Source: Lepisosteus oculatus
Taxonomy: Eukaryota > Chordata > Actinopteri > Semionotiformes > Lepisosteidae
NCBI RefSeq assembly: GCF_040954835.1
Contig: NC_090704.1
Location: 42,722,979-42,786,978, forward strand
DNA: 64,000 bases
Direction: 5' to 3'
Part shown: piece by piece, positions 43,601-50,699 of the stretch
How positions within the stretch are numbered: the first letter of the stretch is position 1
Layout: every line of letters begins with the position of its first letter
Position numbers and translations under genes: made by a program
Notes under the pieces: generated by a model
What the model was told of the DNA's origin: nothing
The model's database searches: none
What the model saw: the letters and a program-made list of their open reading frames with translations, nothing else

Positions 43601-44686
43601 AATTCCTGTTGTAAATGTCACCATTATAAATGTAAAGAAAAGTCTTAGCCACAGTGTGAAGACTTAAAACAGAATTCCTTGTTACACCACGTTTCAATGT
43701 CTGCCACAGAGCTGTGTTATGCTTGGACAGAAACACAAAGCTCAAGTAAGACAAAGTGATAAAAAAAAACATCGTACTGTATGAACTCCAGTACTATTCA
43801 GTGTACTTTGAAAGTACAGATTGAATATTTATGATCAGAGAGTAAATACTGGATAGGACAGGGAAATCCTGTAATTCCTCGCCTTATTTAAAAATACCAC
43901 ATTTAATAGAAGTCTGAATATAAAGACAATATCAGGAACTCTCAGCTCTGCACTACTTTTCACATGCTTGTTGCATCGTCATTATGGCCTGGAGCAACTA
44001 AACACAAACACATGAATGATCACAGCTGCCTTACCACTTTTATTAACCCTTCTTTATACAGTATTTCTGAACATGTAGTGGGTGACATGCAGTATTACTG
44101 TCTATCACAGTGCTGCAAGTGGCTAGCTGGACCTTTGGCAATAACATGCACGCATTCAGATCATTTGATGAAGTTAGGAAGGATGAAGCAGAGCAGATGA
44201 AGATCACATGTGTGAAGTTATGAAATTAATCGATATGATTCACTAAGGCTTGTCAAAATCAAAGTGAAGAATAAAAAAATAAAAAAATAAAGAATAGAAG
44301 CACAGCAATGAAGGCATACAGACATGTGACATGATGGGAGAGAGTGAAGACACAGGGTAGATATTCTTTTTGTGGTTTCTTTCCAACTCAGACAAAAATG
44401 TAGACTAGACTGCTTACACACTGGAGAGAAAAGAAACATATTCAGAACAGCATCTTAAATGTATCGGAGAGAGAAATCTCTTTGCCATGCAAGCACCTTC
44501 TGTCTGGGTCTGTTAGGCACCCCAAAAAACAGTCACACCCCCATGCCCATTGTCAGCCTGGAAACAGGGCACACCCAGACTCACACTCTCCCCTGAGGCT
44601 CCACAGGTGTCAGGCTCCAGAACCAGATCTCCATGCTCCTTGCCCACAGCCTGGCCCTGCGGCTGGTCTCCCGGTGGCTTACTCAT
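3689..44686 (-). CDS. RNF213: RNF213 (mysterin), giant AAA+ E3 ubiquitin ligase, complete gene
   Basis: Start is ATGAGTAAG at 44686-44684 (G at -3, in-frame TGA upstream across the splice); stop is TGA at 3689-3691. I phased 67 coding exons totalling about 16.2 kb, near 5,400 residues against 5,207 in human. Domain order: disordered Lys-rich N-terminus; CBM20-like module (about residues 364-560); helical N-arm; AAA+ ring with Walker A in AAA2 (about 2060), AAA3 (about 2481) and AAA4 (about 2820); RING (about 4114-4175); RZ finger (about 4650-4720); helical C-terminal domain. Human RNF213 is a cytosolic, interferon-induced E3 that oligomerises, coats lipid droplets, ubiquitylates bacterial lipid A and proteins, and is the moyamoya susceptibility gene. 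The Walker, RING and RZ key residues are intact, so the copy looks functional. One internal exon near 7.1-7.24 kb is not settled. Identity is firm; exon edges are hand-placed. Confidence 0.97.
7100..7260 (-). CDS. RNF213: Probable unresolved RNF213 internal exon
   Basis: A reading frame here (SQNTSSMCDLEDFNFEKG then ...SDEMDRDFKSRFN) has a coding look and the right entry phase after exon 7534-7617 if an acceptor at GTGAAG|TAAGC (about 7248) is used. It falls where human RNF213 has an acidic linker (DLDLDTEFE...). No strong donor was found; weak GT sites at about 7191 and 7174 would restore phase to exon 6840-7040. The exon is inferred from phase, and its limits are open. Confidence 0.35.
8037..10725 (-). 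CDS. RNF213: RNF213 exons between RZ finger and C-terminal domain
   Basis: Exons 8037-8169, 9095-9400, 9665-9759, 10057-10222 and 10575-10725, all with consistent phases. The block begins with IEDQTRTGHVLGEAH, matching human DRTQTGHVLGNPQ just after the RZ finger, and continues with ILRLLTHLAMLLGAH (human LIRLLTHLALLLGAS). The exon at 9095-9400 was started at ATGTATTCAGG after a pyrimidine-rich acceptor, because a nearer AG (at 9390) breaks the phase. The intron 8170-9094 holds a 5S-derived SINE. These residues are mostly helical and carry no catalytic motif I can see. Confidence 0.9.
8396..8760 (-). repeat. 5S-rRNA-derived SINE, minus orientation, internally shortened
   Basis: Read on the minus strand from 8760, the head resembles 5S rRNA (gccagcaggcatatcac near the start, then ggatgggagacctcctggga, which matches the 5S internal promoter). 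The tail ends in a 'gtaaagcattttgagtg'-like stretch near 8400. It shares that 20-base block exactly with the copy at 13421-13952 but is about 170 bases shorter, lacking part of the middle. It sits in an RNF213 intron. Confidence 0.8.
9840..9995. repeat. Degenerate tRNA-like repeat with internal duplication
   Basis: The phrase 'ctgagccactca' occurs twice, and an 'actgccttctca' block is also repeated within about 150 bases. The 'accaactgagccac' form is typical of tRNA-derived SINE tails. It lies in the intron between RNF213 exons 9665-9759 and 10057-10222. The family is not identified. Confidence 0.3.
11234..11965 (-). CDS. RNF213: RNF213 RZ-type zinc finger (catalytic) over three exons
   Basis: Exons 11887-11965, 11603-11637 (only 35 bases) and 11234-11331. 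Joined, they read DAFLPTMPDD... then YRCVNGHVCFVGECGRPV then CLDCGAPIGGIRHNPVEGF, matching human WYTCPNGHPCSVGECGRPM and CIDCHAPIGG. The RZ finger is the non-canonical E3 centre of RNF213: in human the His of NGH and the Cys of VGEC are reported as essential, and both are present here, as are the other zinc-ligand Cys residues. Phases (0/1, 2/0, 0/2) fit without adjustment. RZ fingers of this type occur in RNF213 and ZNFX1. Confidence 0.93.
12105..17279 (-). CDS. RNF213: RNF213 E3 module exons between RING and RZ
   Basis: Exons 12105-12356, 12560-12670, 14155-14277, 15032-15343, 15577-15834, 16249-16360, 16760-16859 and 17134-17279. Recognisable matches include HSPVVRSVLPKLLLHYS (human KTPVIRSVILKLLLKYS), RNDWYRVYLLRAV (human ENDWHRVYLVRKL) and HYKALRDDLCGALLQ (human EYKALRDAVAKAVLE). 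The junction between 15577-15834 and 15032-15343 is uncertain: the phase-consistent choice uses a GTAAGT donor at 15576 and an acceptor before CAATTAGCC at 15343, adding a low-complexity stretch of about 30 residues. A donor at 15629 would drop it but breaks the phase. The intron 12671-14154 contains a full SINE. Confidence 0.87.
13421..13952 (+). repeat. Full-length 5S-rRNA-derived SINE
   Basis: Begins gccagcagccatatcac, like the 5' end of 5S rRNA, then has ggatgggagacctcctggga (5S C-box region). A central body follows (about 13540-13700, with 'ggatgagatgtaaaactgag' and 'cattaaaaatccc', familiar from fish SINEs). It ends 'tgtaaagcgctttgagtg', then an (ATT)n run. About 530 bases, in sense on the plus strand, inside an RNF213 intron and opposite to the gene. 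The tail resembles an L2-type LINE 3' end, which would explain how it was copied. Confidence 0.88.
17085..17132. repeat. Pyrimidine-rich low-complexity tract
   Basis: A (CCCT/CCTT)n-like run on the plus strand directly after an RNF213 donor site (exon 17134-17279), making the start of that intron purine-only on the transcript. Probably simple sequence. Confidence 0.6.
17554..17736 (-). CDS. RNF213: RNF213 RING finger exon
   Basis: One exon encodes a complete C3HC4 RING: CPVCLLAVSEPAILPCEHVF, then CLTC, then CPQC after RLF. The pattern C-x2-C ... C-x-H-x2-C-x2-C ... C-x2-C matches human RNF213 (CSICLGDAKDPVCLPCDHVH...CPYC). The exon starts one base into a codon and ends two bases in, fitting its neighbours. 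In human the RING contributes to some substrates, but lipid A and many other ubiquitylations depend on the RZ finger, so an intact RING here says the structure is kept, not which activity dominates. Confidence 0.96.
17973..24017 (-). CDS. RNF213: RNF213 post-AAA hinge and E3 shell exons
   Basis: Exons 17973-18073, 18181-18304, 18574-18761, 18972-19172, 19492-19667, 20062-20195, 20820-21014, 21316-21451, 21692-21848, 22008-22051 (44 bases), 22590-22706, 22941-23059, 23450-23548 and 23881-24017, all phase-consistent. Landmarks: DELIASAKYCAMNEM (human AQLIASAKYSVINEI), FITKLSRIAGDSQYIGF (human FITKLSRVGRGTAYVGF), RWLSVHIDDLRDTED (human LWQSVHIDDLRRSTL). Between HIDDLR and LLKSCVQSAVALLRD the fish protein is much shorter than human, lacking the acidic METEAS-type repeats there. 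The block leads from the AAA+ ring into the RING. Confidence 0.92.
22200..22300 (-). repeat. tRNA-derived SINE remnant (MIR/V-SINE-like)
   Basis: On the minus strand it contains 'aggttcaagtccagtgtggg', a good B-box (GGTTCAAGTCC), followed by the 'gtactgctgttgtgttcttcagcaaagc' type body common in vertebrate CORE-SINEs (shown in part). Located in the intron between RNF213 exons 22008-22051 and 22590-22706. Confidence 0.5.
24444..28337 (-). CDS. RNF213: RNF213 giant exon: AAA3 and AAA4 ATPase modules
   Basis: A single 3,894-base exon (1,298 codons, phase 0 at both ends), starting SKQGLLDILP after a pyrimidine-rich acceptor and ending NRFIE at a GTAACT donor; human has an equally large exon here. 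AAA3: Walker A GETGCGKT (about 27392-27415) and Walker B FFDEANTTE (about 27194-27223). AAA4: Walker A GKPGSSKS (about 26376-26399) and Walker B VVVLDEIGLAEDSP (about 26150-26190). Stretches such as HGGTTAEMIYQKV, FVGISNWALDPAKMNRGIFV and NLYESLYDALNQYYVYLGG are nearly identical to human. In the human protein ATP binding and hydrolysis by these two modules drives assembly and lipid-droplet targeting. An acidic insert (24640-25000) distinguishes this copy. Confidence 0.97.
28522..29094 (-). CDS. RNF213: RNF213 AAA2 module exons
   Basis: Exons 28522-28674 and 28910-29094. The first codon of 29094 completes the Walker A motif whose start is in exon 29405-30773: STRPAV + GKSLYVTRLFE (human ERAGVGKSLYVKRLHD). 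The block continues LIEPRIDPDLFLKSL and VLVLGCLTNSEGKLWRRNPAHLFLIE, the counterpart of human LMDINGKMWLRNPCHLYIVE. The Walker A lysine and serine are kept. In human this module belongs to the ring's first half. Confidence 0.93.
29405..30773 (-). CDS. RNF213: RNF213 large linker exon before AAA2, with acidic insert
   Basis: A 1,369-base exon starting VFEGVQRLGRILLQLHSSGN (human VFCSVQRLSQAFIDLHSAGN). It contains YTSEQIVYLCHQL (human YTAEQLVYLSTEL), LALLSFVKPGCTLKDI (human LTMLSFIKSNCTLRDV), LGQFLSCLS and KPNLVLCPESDVLSTALSLY (human QPNLVVCGHSEVLPAALAVY), and ends at the AAA2 Walker A. Between CTLKDI and the VEDLWKHF region lies an Asp/Glu/Ser-rich segment of about 85 residues (roughly 30110-30340) much more acidic than human at that point. 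Phase 0 start, one base over at the end. Confidence 0.94.
31089..39564 (-). CDS. RNF213: RNF213 N-terminal arm and stalk exons
   Basis: Exons 31089-31241, 31670-31813, 32181-32398, 32616-32775, 32981-33591, 33746-33895, 34071-34238, 34593-34758, 35410-35532, 36201-36299, 37011-37160, 37355-37517, 37596-37651, 37756-37957, 38441-38653, 38990-39225 and 39451-39564. Best match is LKVFVDLASISAGENDSEID (human LKVFVDLASISAGENDIDVD), then SVEQSSLSLATAIN (human SVERSSLTLATAIN) and YSLEELLELQNKLMLMSSK (human YSLEEVKELLNKLMLMSGK). The remainder is helical and weakly conserved. The donor at 39450 (CTT|GTTACC) is poor but is the one that keeps phase. In human this part forms the elongated alpha-helical arm of the monomer. 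Confidence 0.88.
32815..32842. repeat. Short (TATGTG)n microsatellite
   Basis: About four units of a hexamer (gtatgtgtatgtgtatgtgt) in the RNF213 intron between 32775 and 32981. Confidence 0.7.
34985..35130 (-). repeat. SINE body fragment
   Basis: On the minus strand it reads 'gaccagtaggtggtgttttt', then 'gatgacatgttaaacc' and 'cattaaagatcc', the same layout as the central body of the SINE at 13421-13952 ('accagtagg', 'gatgagatgtaaaact', 'cattaaaaatcc') without the 5S head. Sits in the RNF213 intron 34759-35409. Confidence 0.6.
36450..36580 (-). repeat. SINE body fragment, second copy
   Basis: Minus-strand 'caccagtaggtggtattttt' and a 'gatgacacattaaacc'-type segment parallel the fragment at 34985-35130, so both derive from the same family. 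More decayed; in the intron 36300-37010. Confidence 0.55.
39813..40949 (-). CDS. RNF213: RNF213 CBM20-like carbohydrate-binding module exons
   Basis: Exons 40794-40949, 40238-40404 and 39813-40084. They encode DAHIFTIYINAVLDKKIKF, then SDKLLLLYSNRS, GYLIEAQVSVEKQFLTRGE and IQYKYAVMKRGNR. This is the same beta-rich pattern as the human N-terminal CBM20-like segment (VTVFFHAIISLHFPF, KVFIRGG, VLVEGIVCISKKHL, IPYKYVIYNGES). The Y-KYA/VV signature corresponds to the starch-binding fold's conserved strand. After it comes VHLYEGHVHFNSLTYVEWFF, start of the helical arm. The module has been noted in human RNF213; its ligand is unproven. Confidence 0.85.
41598..44686 (-). CDS. RNF213: RNF213 disordered N-terminal exons and start codon
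   Basis: Coding exons 44585-44686 (MSKPPGDQPQGQAVG... to GASGES), 43139-43229, 42530-42789 and 41598-42235. The region is rich in Lys, Glu, Gln, Ser and Thr, with a basic patch (RRQRKKEKKKLK) and no fold. Human RNF213 is likewise disordered before the CBM20-like module, but there is no detectable residue match, and the human N-terminal zinc ribbon (CPSCQHV...CSQCGE) is not seen here. The start was chosen because the frame is closed by TGA just upstream after splicing to the non-coding exon, and the first ATG has G at -3. Three TQT/VQT motifs lie in exon 41598-42235. Confidence 0.78.
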
Positions 44687-45805
44687 GACAGTGACACACA
44701 CATCCAGCAGAGAGAACTGCTTTTACAGCACAGGAGACAAGCAGACAGCACAGGTTAAACCACAACACCTCTCCCAAAACCATCAGACTTCTTTAATCAT
44801 GGAGCTGTTATCAGGCATAACATGGACATTGACATTGCTAAAGATGTCTCTGCAGTGCAGCCTTAGCTGCAGAAAATACGACAGGTTCACATATTTCCTG
44901 TTTTACAGGTAGGGTTTCTATGGGAGTATTTCTTTAGATGCAGCATAGATTTAAATTTCTCCGCACATATTTTATATTACACAAATCAGGTTTATGTACT
45001 AAATATACAGTATATGGAAGACGCAAAGCACATTCACAGAATATTTCTTGGTTAGTTTCACTGGGATACCCAAGACCCTGAGATCCCCCGTATAACAGGC
45101 GGAGGAGTATAACACTTTTCAATAAATACACTAAAAACAGAATCATGCTCGGGAACAGTAGCTGATGATGGTCTCTATTTCCTTCTTCTTGCAATCTCTG
45201 TGAGTTGTTCCTATTGCGATATACTCGTTTTTCCTCTTTTCAAGCCTACGGAGCATCGACTTTCAGACCGCAGTTCTATGTACAGTACATACAGTATAAT
45301 CCTCACCTGTCTTCCTCACCTCTTCGTCTCATGTATACTTTGTACTTTATATTTTACAAAAGAATATATACGGATCTTTTTGTAAGTCATTTAATAATAA
45401 TGCTTATCCAATAACGTGGAACGCAAAACGATATAGGAAACAGACCTCCGTTGATTTGCAATGGTAATGGTGACACAATGTCCACAGCCTGTATTTTCAA
45501 AATTTATAACAATCATTATTGTTGTATCATTAAGATCTACTGCTGTGACAGAATGAAATACGTGGAAAAGTTAATAGTTTTTCTATTCAATGTCTGTCAT
45601 GCTTCAATTACAATGTCTTTAATATGAATAAGTATTAACGTAACAAATAAGTATTAACGTAAATATTTGTTATTATCAAAGTAATCCAGCATAGAAGTTT
45701 TCAAAACACACCAACATTTATTGAGTCAATAAAAAGGGATAAGTATGCCTGAATATTAAGATAACATCTTAAGCAATGGTAATCACACGTACCTGCGAGC
45801 TTCAT
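44684..45805 (-). other. Short upstream ORF overlapping the RNF213 start
   Basis: If exon 45793-45839 splices to 44716, ATGAAGCTCGCAG continues for 17 codons and ends at a TAA lying inside codons 2-3 of the main frame (catGAGTAAG). It is therefore out of frame with, and overlaps, the RNF213 ATG. Its context is weak (C at -3). Depends on the inferred exon 2. Confidence 0.4.
45628..45663. repeat. Tandem duplication, about 18-base unit, two copies
   Basis: The unit 'aataagtattaacgtaa' occurs twice in direct succession in the first RNF213 introns. Confidence 0.75.
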
Positions 45806-45839
45806 TTGTTGCTCTGAAATGTTTTCACTTTCTTCCTCC
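45793..45839 (-). other. RNF213: Non-coding exon 2 of RNF213 (5' UTR)
   Basis: A 47-base segment with acceptor TTTGCAG|GGAGG and a strong donor GCAG|GTACGT. It joins to the acceptor at 44716 (AAAGCAG|TTCTC). It contains an ATG (45805) that begins a short uORF rather than the RNF213 frame. Assigned by splice signals and position only. Confidence 0.55.
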
Positions 45840-46181
45840 CTGCAAATAATTTTAAGGATTCGTGTTTAATATATCTGTTTACACCAATCAACGGTCCGAG
45901 AAAGCTGTCAATCTAGAAATTATGGTCCACCTGTTTTAAAGTTTAGGGACCATACGAGATAGTTAGATGACGTCTTCTTTAAAGACATCGTGAAAGAGGA
46001 AAGGAATCTGATTGTAAACGTACGACACACGTAAATGTATCCAATTGTACGTTCAAAAATATAATAAGAATTAATATAGCTTGTTTTCAACGTTAAACCT
46101 AGGCTTTCCCTCACTACAATTGCTGAGAGTTATTCGGTATTCCCTAAATACGGATGGTAAAAGCACGCCTTTTCCTCTTAC

Positions 46182-46250
46182 CGGAGACTTTCAGTTTCGT
46201 TTCTCCAAATTGATGTTCTTATCTGCTAAGGGCCAGTATACAACAGCAAT
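46182..46250 (-). promoter_or_regulatory. RNF213: RNF213 first exon and core promoter with interferon-response-type element
   Basis: On the minus strand, GAAACGAAACTGAAAG (46203-46188) contains GAAA-CT-GAAA, the IRF/ISGF3 (ISRE) core, preceded by another GAAAC. It lies just before a strong donor TCTCCG|GTAAGAG (exon edge 46182), with a TATAC stretch about 35 bases further upstream. RNF213 is interferon-induced in mammals. Which side of the transcription start the element falls on is not certain. Confidence 0.6.
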
Positions 46251-46439
46251 TTAGAGGAATTAACATACAATACGCAGCAGCTCGACTTTGGCAGGAGAGA
46301 ATAAAAAGGAGCGTACAGTGAAAACCCACGCAAGCATTGGGAGAACAAAATGCAAAGTGCACAAAGAAGGACAGAGTCCAGAACCGAACCCCAGAGCCCA
46401 AAAGTATGAGGTGTGCAGCAGCATGTTACCAAAACCCTT

Positions 46440-47160
46440 ATTTATATTATAAACCCGCTTCGCGTCGGGCCTAACAACGCCTTTTTACTGTGCCTCTAGT
46501 CACGATATACAGTAGCACGGCCTCAGTGCCTTATTGCTTAAATAAAATAAAAGCACGGTTTCTTGGTTGTTCAGGGAATGTCTTATACTGACGGGCTGAA
46601 GGGACTGAATCTTTTCAGGTCTGAGAAATTCCACGATAGCAGACAAGCCGTCGCGACTGTAACAGTTTGCCTGGCGATCACAAAACAGTGTCTCGACAGC
46701 AGCTGCGCGTCGCGGTGACAAGAGCATATGACAGAAAATCACCTTGTCGCGATCGCAATGGCTAGTTCGCCACAGCGGAACTGTGTCGCGATATTTATGC
46801 CTTGACGCAGTAGCAACACCCATGTCACAATGACATAGAATAACGATGCCAAGACCATTACAGACCAGGAGAACAATCAAAAAGTGTTTGGAAACAAACG
46901 CAAGAGATCGGCATGGCTTTTCTGCACCTCTTGTCGGCAGTGAAGCCCAATGAGCGCTCAGGAAGCCATCAGAACTCGGCTGTCCGCCCGGGTTTGCTCT
47001 GCACTTTGCAGGCCTGCAGCAGGTTCCTCTGTACGATATGAATACATGCCCATAGCCAGACCTCATCTCAAGGGTCTCCAATGTTCTTTCCAGACGTGGA
47101 AATATCTTGTATTTCTCAATATTCGACCCATGATACCTTAGATACCACAGTAGGCAAATC
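46440..47160. other. CpG-rich region upstream of RNF213 with a 193-codon ORF
   Basis: Between RNF213 exon 1 and the next gene. It holds several GTCGCG/TCGCGA motifs (near 46648, 46708, 46744, 46786) and a minus-strand ORF (46500-47081) of 193 codons. The ORF product has no domain I recognise, no signal peptide and an odd mix of Cys, Arg and hydrophobic residues. It could be an upstream regulatory CpG island, a decayed mobile element, or a small gene. Confidence 0.4.
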
Positions 47161-48010
47161 GTTCTTCTAAAATAGAATTTATTTCAAGCAGTTTGCAAGA
47201 ATACAGGTACATAATATACAGACGCATTCTCTTCACACGTTACATAAAAATGTATTTCTGTCAGGCCATCGCTTATATACAATACTACATGCTGCCACTG
47301 AGTGGCGTTGTACTATTCAGCACACCCTGAGCAGGCTTAACCCCAGTGCAAAGGTCTGTGAACTCTCAAGCTGGTTTTATAGCCTGGCGGGAGTGCGGTG
47401 GACACTAGCCAGATCTTGGCTCCCAGAGAGCCAGATATGAACTGTGAGACACTGAAAAAATCATCTCAGCCACATTCAAGGTGCACACTCTGCAACGTTT
47501 TGAGTGAATGAAAAAATAAGTGCTTTCTGGGGAGTTTCACCCCACGTAAGATGTTTTATCATTGAAGCTGAATACCATTTGAAGCATGAATAAAACTCTG
47601 AATTGTATGTATCTAATAATACAATATACATACTCTTGGTATAAAATGATTTGACAACCTAATAACATCAGAATATTCAACATAACTGCAGAGATACTCA
47701 GGACTTTTAAGTGTCACTGCCAGTAAATATTGTTGTATGACAATGAAAATTGTTTTGACTTATTTTTCAATCAAAGGAAGCATCCTACAATACATAAACA
47801 CTTCCTATATGTTTTACACAAAAAACGAAAACTTAAAGAGTTAAAAGATGCTCAGATACAAAAAAAGCACCAGAAGAGTCTGATTATATCAATTTGTTAT
47901 ATTGATTACATCAAATTGTAAAAAGGGACTTTTAACTTTACGTACTTCTGCGAAATGTTCCATTAAAAACACAATGTGCACAGTATGTTTTGAGGATTGT
48001 AACGAAGCTG
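47160..48010. other. Intergenic AT-rich stretch
   Basis: No gene seen. Separates the end of the small secreted gene from the RNF213 upstream region. Contains only short chance ORFs. Confidence 0.5.
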
Positions 48011-48026
48011 GCATATATCTCTGCAA

Positions 48027-48032
48027 TTTATT
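48027..48032 (-). terminator. Poly(A) signal of the small secreted gene
   Basis: AATAAA on the minus strand, 73 bases past the TAG stop at 48105, giving a short 3' UTR. Confidence 0.6.
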
Positions 48033-48104
48033 GTTAACAAGAGATGTTCTGTAAAAGTGGCTGTATGTGGTAGGCAAATCCAACTCCAGACACAGGAGCT
48101 CTGC

Positions 48105-49432
48105 CTACTCCTGTGCAGACTCTGGTCTCTTCACTTTCCGGACCAGGACTCTGCGACCTGGTCTTTGGACCTCGGGTGTCAGCCTGGGCCGCTCGACTTT
48201 CGGGACTGAGGGGCTCCTTCCTGCTTGCATATCATCCACAAAGGACTCGATGCCTTCAAACTTGGTGGTGAGCTCGCCCAGACGCTCCTTCAAGGCGTTG
48301 AACTCCTTGTAAAGGTCTCCCAGAGCCTCAGACAGGGGCTGTATCCTGCATGAAGTGAGAGGAGACAGAGGGGAACAGGCAGCTGAGACACTGTCGAAAG
48401 CCAGGATTTCAAGCCGCAGTCCCTGGTTTTGTACGTTTCTTTAAGTTAGAAAGAGCTCTTCACTTGGGAGAAGTGTTAAACTGATCCAGTGAACATTTTA
48501 CTAGGTGAACTAGTTTAACTAGAACCCTGTTCCATAGCCTTTAGCAACTGATCATTTAAAGAGACATAGCAAACCTGCTTACGCTGGAAACCCCTCGTCT
48601 AAACAAACAATGACTTTCTCAGAGGGAGGTAAAAGGGTGTGTTCATAGCAAAGGGAAGACTGGTAGTAACAACACTTCATATTAGTGCTTTAGTGACTAA
48701 TTACATATGGGAAGTTACATATGGTTTACATAGGCTTAGCTGTTAATTTGTTTGAAAAATATTAATCTTCACTGGTGGTTGTTTAAAACCTTGTTGATTC
48801 TGTAGTGTTAAAACACTCAGACAATCAATTTCCAAATGTCCTTTGCCATGTACAGCAGCAGTAGTCACTCTGTCTGGAGCGTCATTCACATTCACCCCCC
48901 GGAGGCCCAGCAGAGTCCCTCACCTCCCGTAGTCTGGGAGGACAGTGTTGTGGTCGTTCAACAGTAGGTCTTTCACTTGAGTCATGATGGCGAACTTCCA
49001 GTTGTCCAGCACCGTGGTGAGGTTGGCACATCCTCTCGTGTTTACCTTCTCTGCTGCAGGGACACCCATCAAGCACAGTCAGTGCACTCAGTAGCGCTCA
49101 TGTTCTGTATATCTGTATACGATTCAATAGGTCTCAATATTTAAAGCAGACTTATATAAGTAGGTCACAGCTACACTTTGATATTATGAACTTCAGCTAT
49201 TCCTTGTACTGTACTATGCTGTTTTGACAAACGTTTATTAATTAGCCCTATGAGCTTGCACGATGCCTCTTAAAGAAGAACGTGGCACTTATTTCAAAAT
49301 CAGGGACAGCACAGACAGGACAACAGGTACAAACTCACCATCGACCTTGTAGTCCAACTCAGAGGGCTGTCTCTTCTTCTTGACTGCAGCACACAGAGCA
49401 GCCAAACACAAGAGTAGAACTGCCTTTCTCAT
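48105..49432 (-). CDS. Small secreted coiled-coil protein, unidentified
   Basis: Three coding exons: 49339-49432, 48924-49053 and 48105-48345 (465 bases, 154 residues), phases consistent. It starts [20 protein letters not shown], a clear signal peptide with cleavage likely near AAV. A central part follows with one Cys ([21 protein letters not shown] is a possible N-glycosylation site). Then comes a heptad-like helix ([35 protein letters not shown]) and a basic, proline-rich tail with VERPRL and VKRPES repeats. I do not recognise the family. The signal peptide, splice sites, stop, poly(A) signal and promoter together make it a real gene. Its place between RNF213 and NPLOC4 gives no functional clue. 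Confidence 0.82.
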
Positions 49433-50438
49433 CCTGTCTGAAATATCAGTACAGCACTTCAAACATCAGTGGAAAGCACACATCTCAAGCTAGAGAATAA
49501 TCGATCTTCTGATTCATACCATGGTTACTCACTTTTGCAATGTTGTGCTACAAGTACACATTTTTTTCCACACTGTATACAACAAACATTTGTCTGAGTT
49601 ATTCAGAACATCTTAGAATACTACCTTGAACATTAGACTACGGACAACAGTACCATGCCATTATCTAGTATACATCCACCCTAGCAGGATAACATATTGC
49701 CTGAGCAAATGTAGTTTTCCTCACAAACAAATTAGACATGCATCTAAAAACTTATGCACCAACCTACAGTTTACTTTGCTGGCAAAAGACATTAGAAAAA
49801 ACAGTAGAAAAAAAATTAAATAACCTCAAGAAAATAATTTCAATAAGTGAAATGACAATTTCATTGTAACTTTCATGCACTGTCTTGCCATTACAAAAGG
49901 CTTTAGGAATGCCTGATTCTACACTATTAACCGTGCCATGCCAGATTTTATTTCATTGTTTCTTTAATATATTTTTAATTTGCTATGAGTTTGACTTTTT
50001 TTCTAATCAGGCAGCAGAAATATTCATTTTCTCATCTATCAACCAGGTTTATTACTGACCAAACCCAACAATAAATCAAAATCACTAGATGATTCAGAGT
50101 AATAGTAACAAACATTATTTGAAAACTTTGAACTGAACAGTACTAAACAAGAAAGAAGAAGCCAAGAAGGTCGACATTCATCCTATGAAATACATTTACT
50201 GCATTTAGACTCACCAGCAGTCACTAATACTGTGTGTAGCAAAGGTCGACATCACCTGATAATTGCACCGCATTGATTCTGACTTTAAAAAACTAGTTAC
50301 TCTGGAAGGCATTACTTTTTCTGGGTTATAGGGTTATTCAACATTTTTTTATTTTTAAACTTTATTCAATTCATTAATATAATTTCAGTAAAATAATGTG
50401 ATAGTAAAATAATTCATGAATAATAAAAAATGTATACC

Positions 50439-50548
50439 TGAGATGACAGCAGAATGAAGAGCTGATTCACTGTAATTCAGCAGGAAACCTACAAAATCAG
50501 TACAAATGTGTATTCCTGAGGTAGCACAGCTTACAGCAGTGCCTAGTG
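50439..50548 (-). other. Non-coding exon 1 of the small secreted gene
   Basis: Donor ATCTCAG|GTATAC at 50438. The expected transcription start is about 30 bases after the TATA box at 50576-50581. It joins to the acceptor ATTTCAG|ACAGG at 49437, five bases before the ATG. Confidence 0.5.
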
Positions 50549-50575
50549 CAGTGAACAATTATTAGACAACTCACT

Positions 50576-50670
50576 CTTATATCTCTCTGTAGCCCCACTC
50601 TACTGTTCCCTCCCCTGCTTCACACTCCCACACTGAACTGGCCACCTGCCAGGAGGCTGTCAGCCAATCG
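50576..50670 (-). promoter_or_regulatory. TATA/CCAAT promoter of the small secreted gene
   Basis: Minus-strand GATATAAGAG (TATA box, 50583-50576) with an inverted CCAAT box (ATTGG on the transcript strand, 50668-50664) about 85 bases upstream. A TATA-driven compact promoter suggests regulated, tissue-restricted expression; that is inference. Confidence 0.6.
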
Positions 50671-50699
50671 TGTGGCTGCTAATACCCCAAACCCTTTAA

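Noticed and set aside
44513-44584. VTVFW in the frame following exon 44585-44686, similar to human VTVFFHAI at the CBM20 start
   Set aside because: It runs into a stop within a few codons and lies after a strong GTGAGT donor; the real CBM20-like start is in exon 40794-40949. A chance match.
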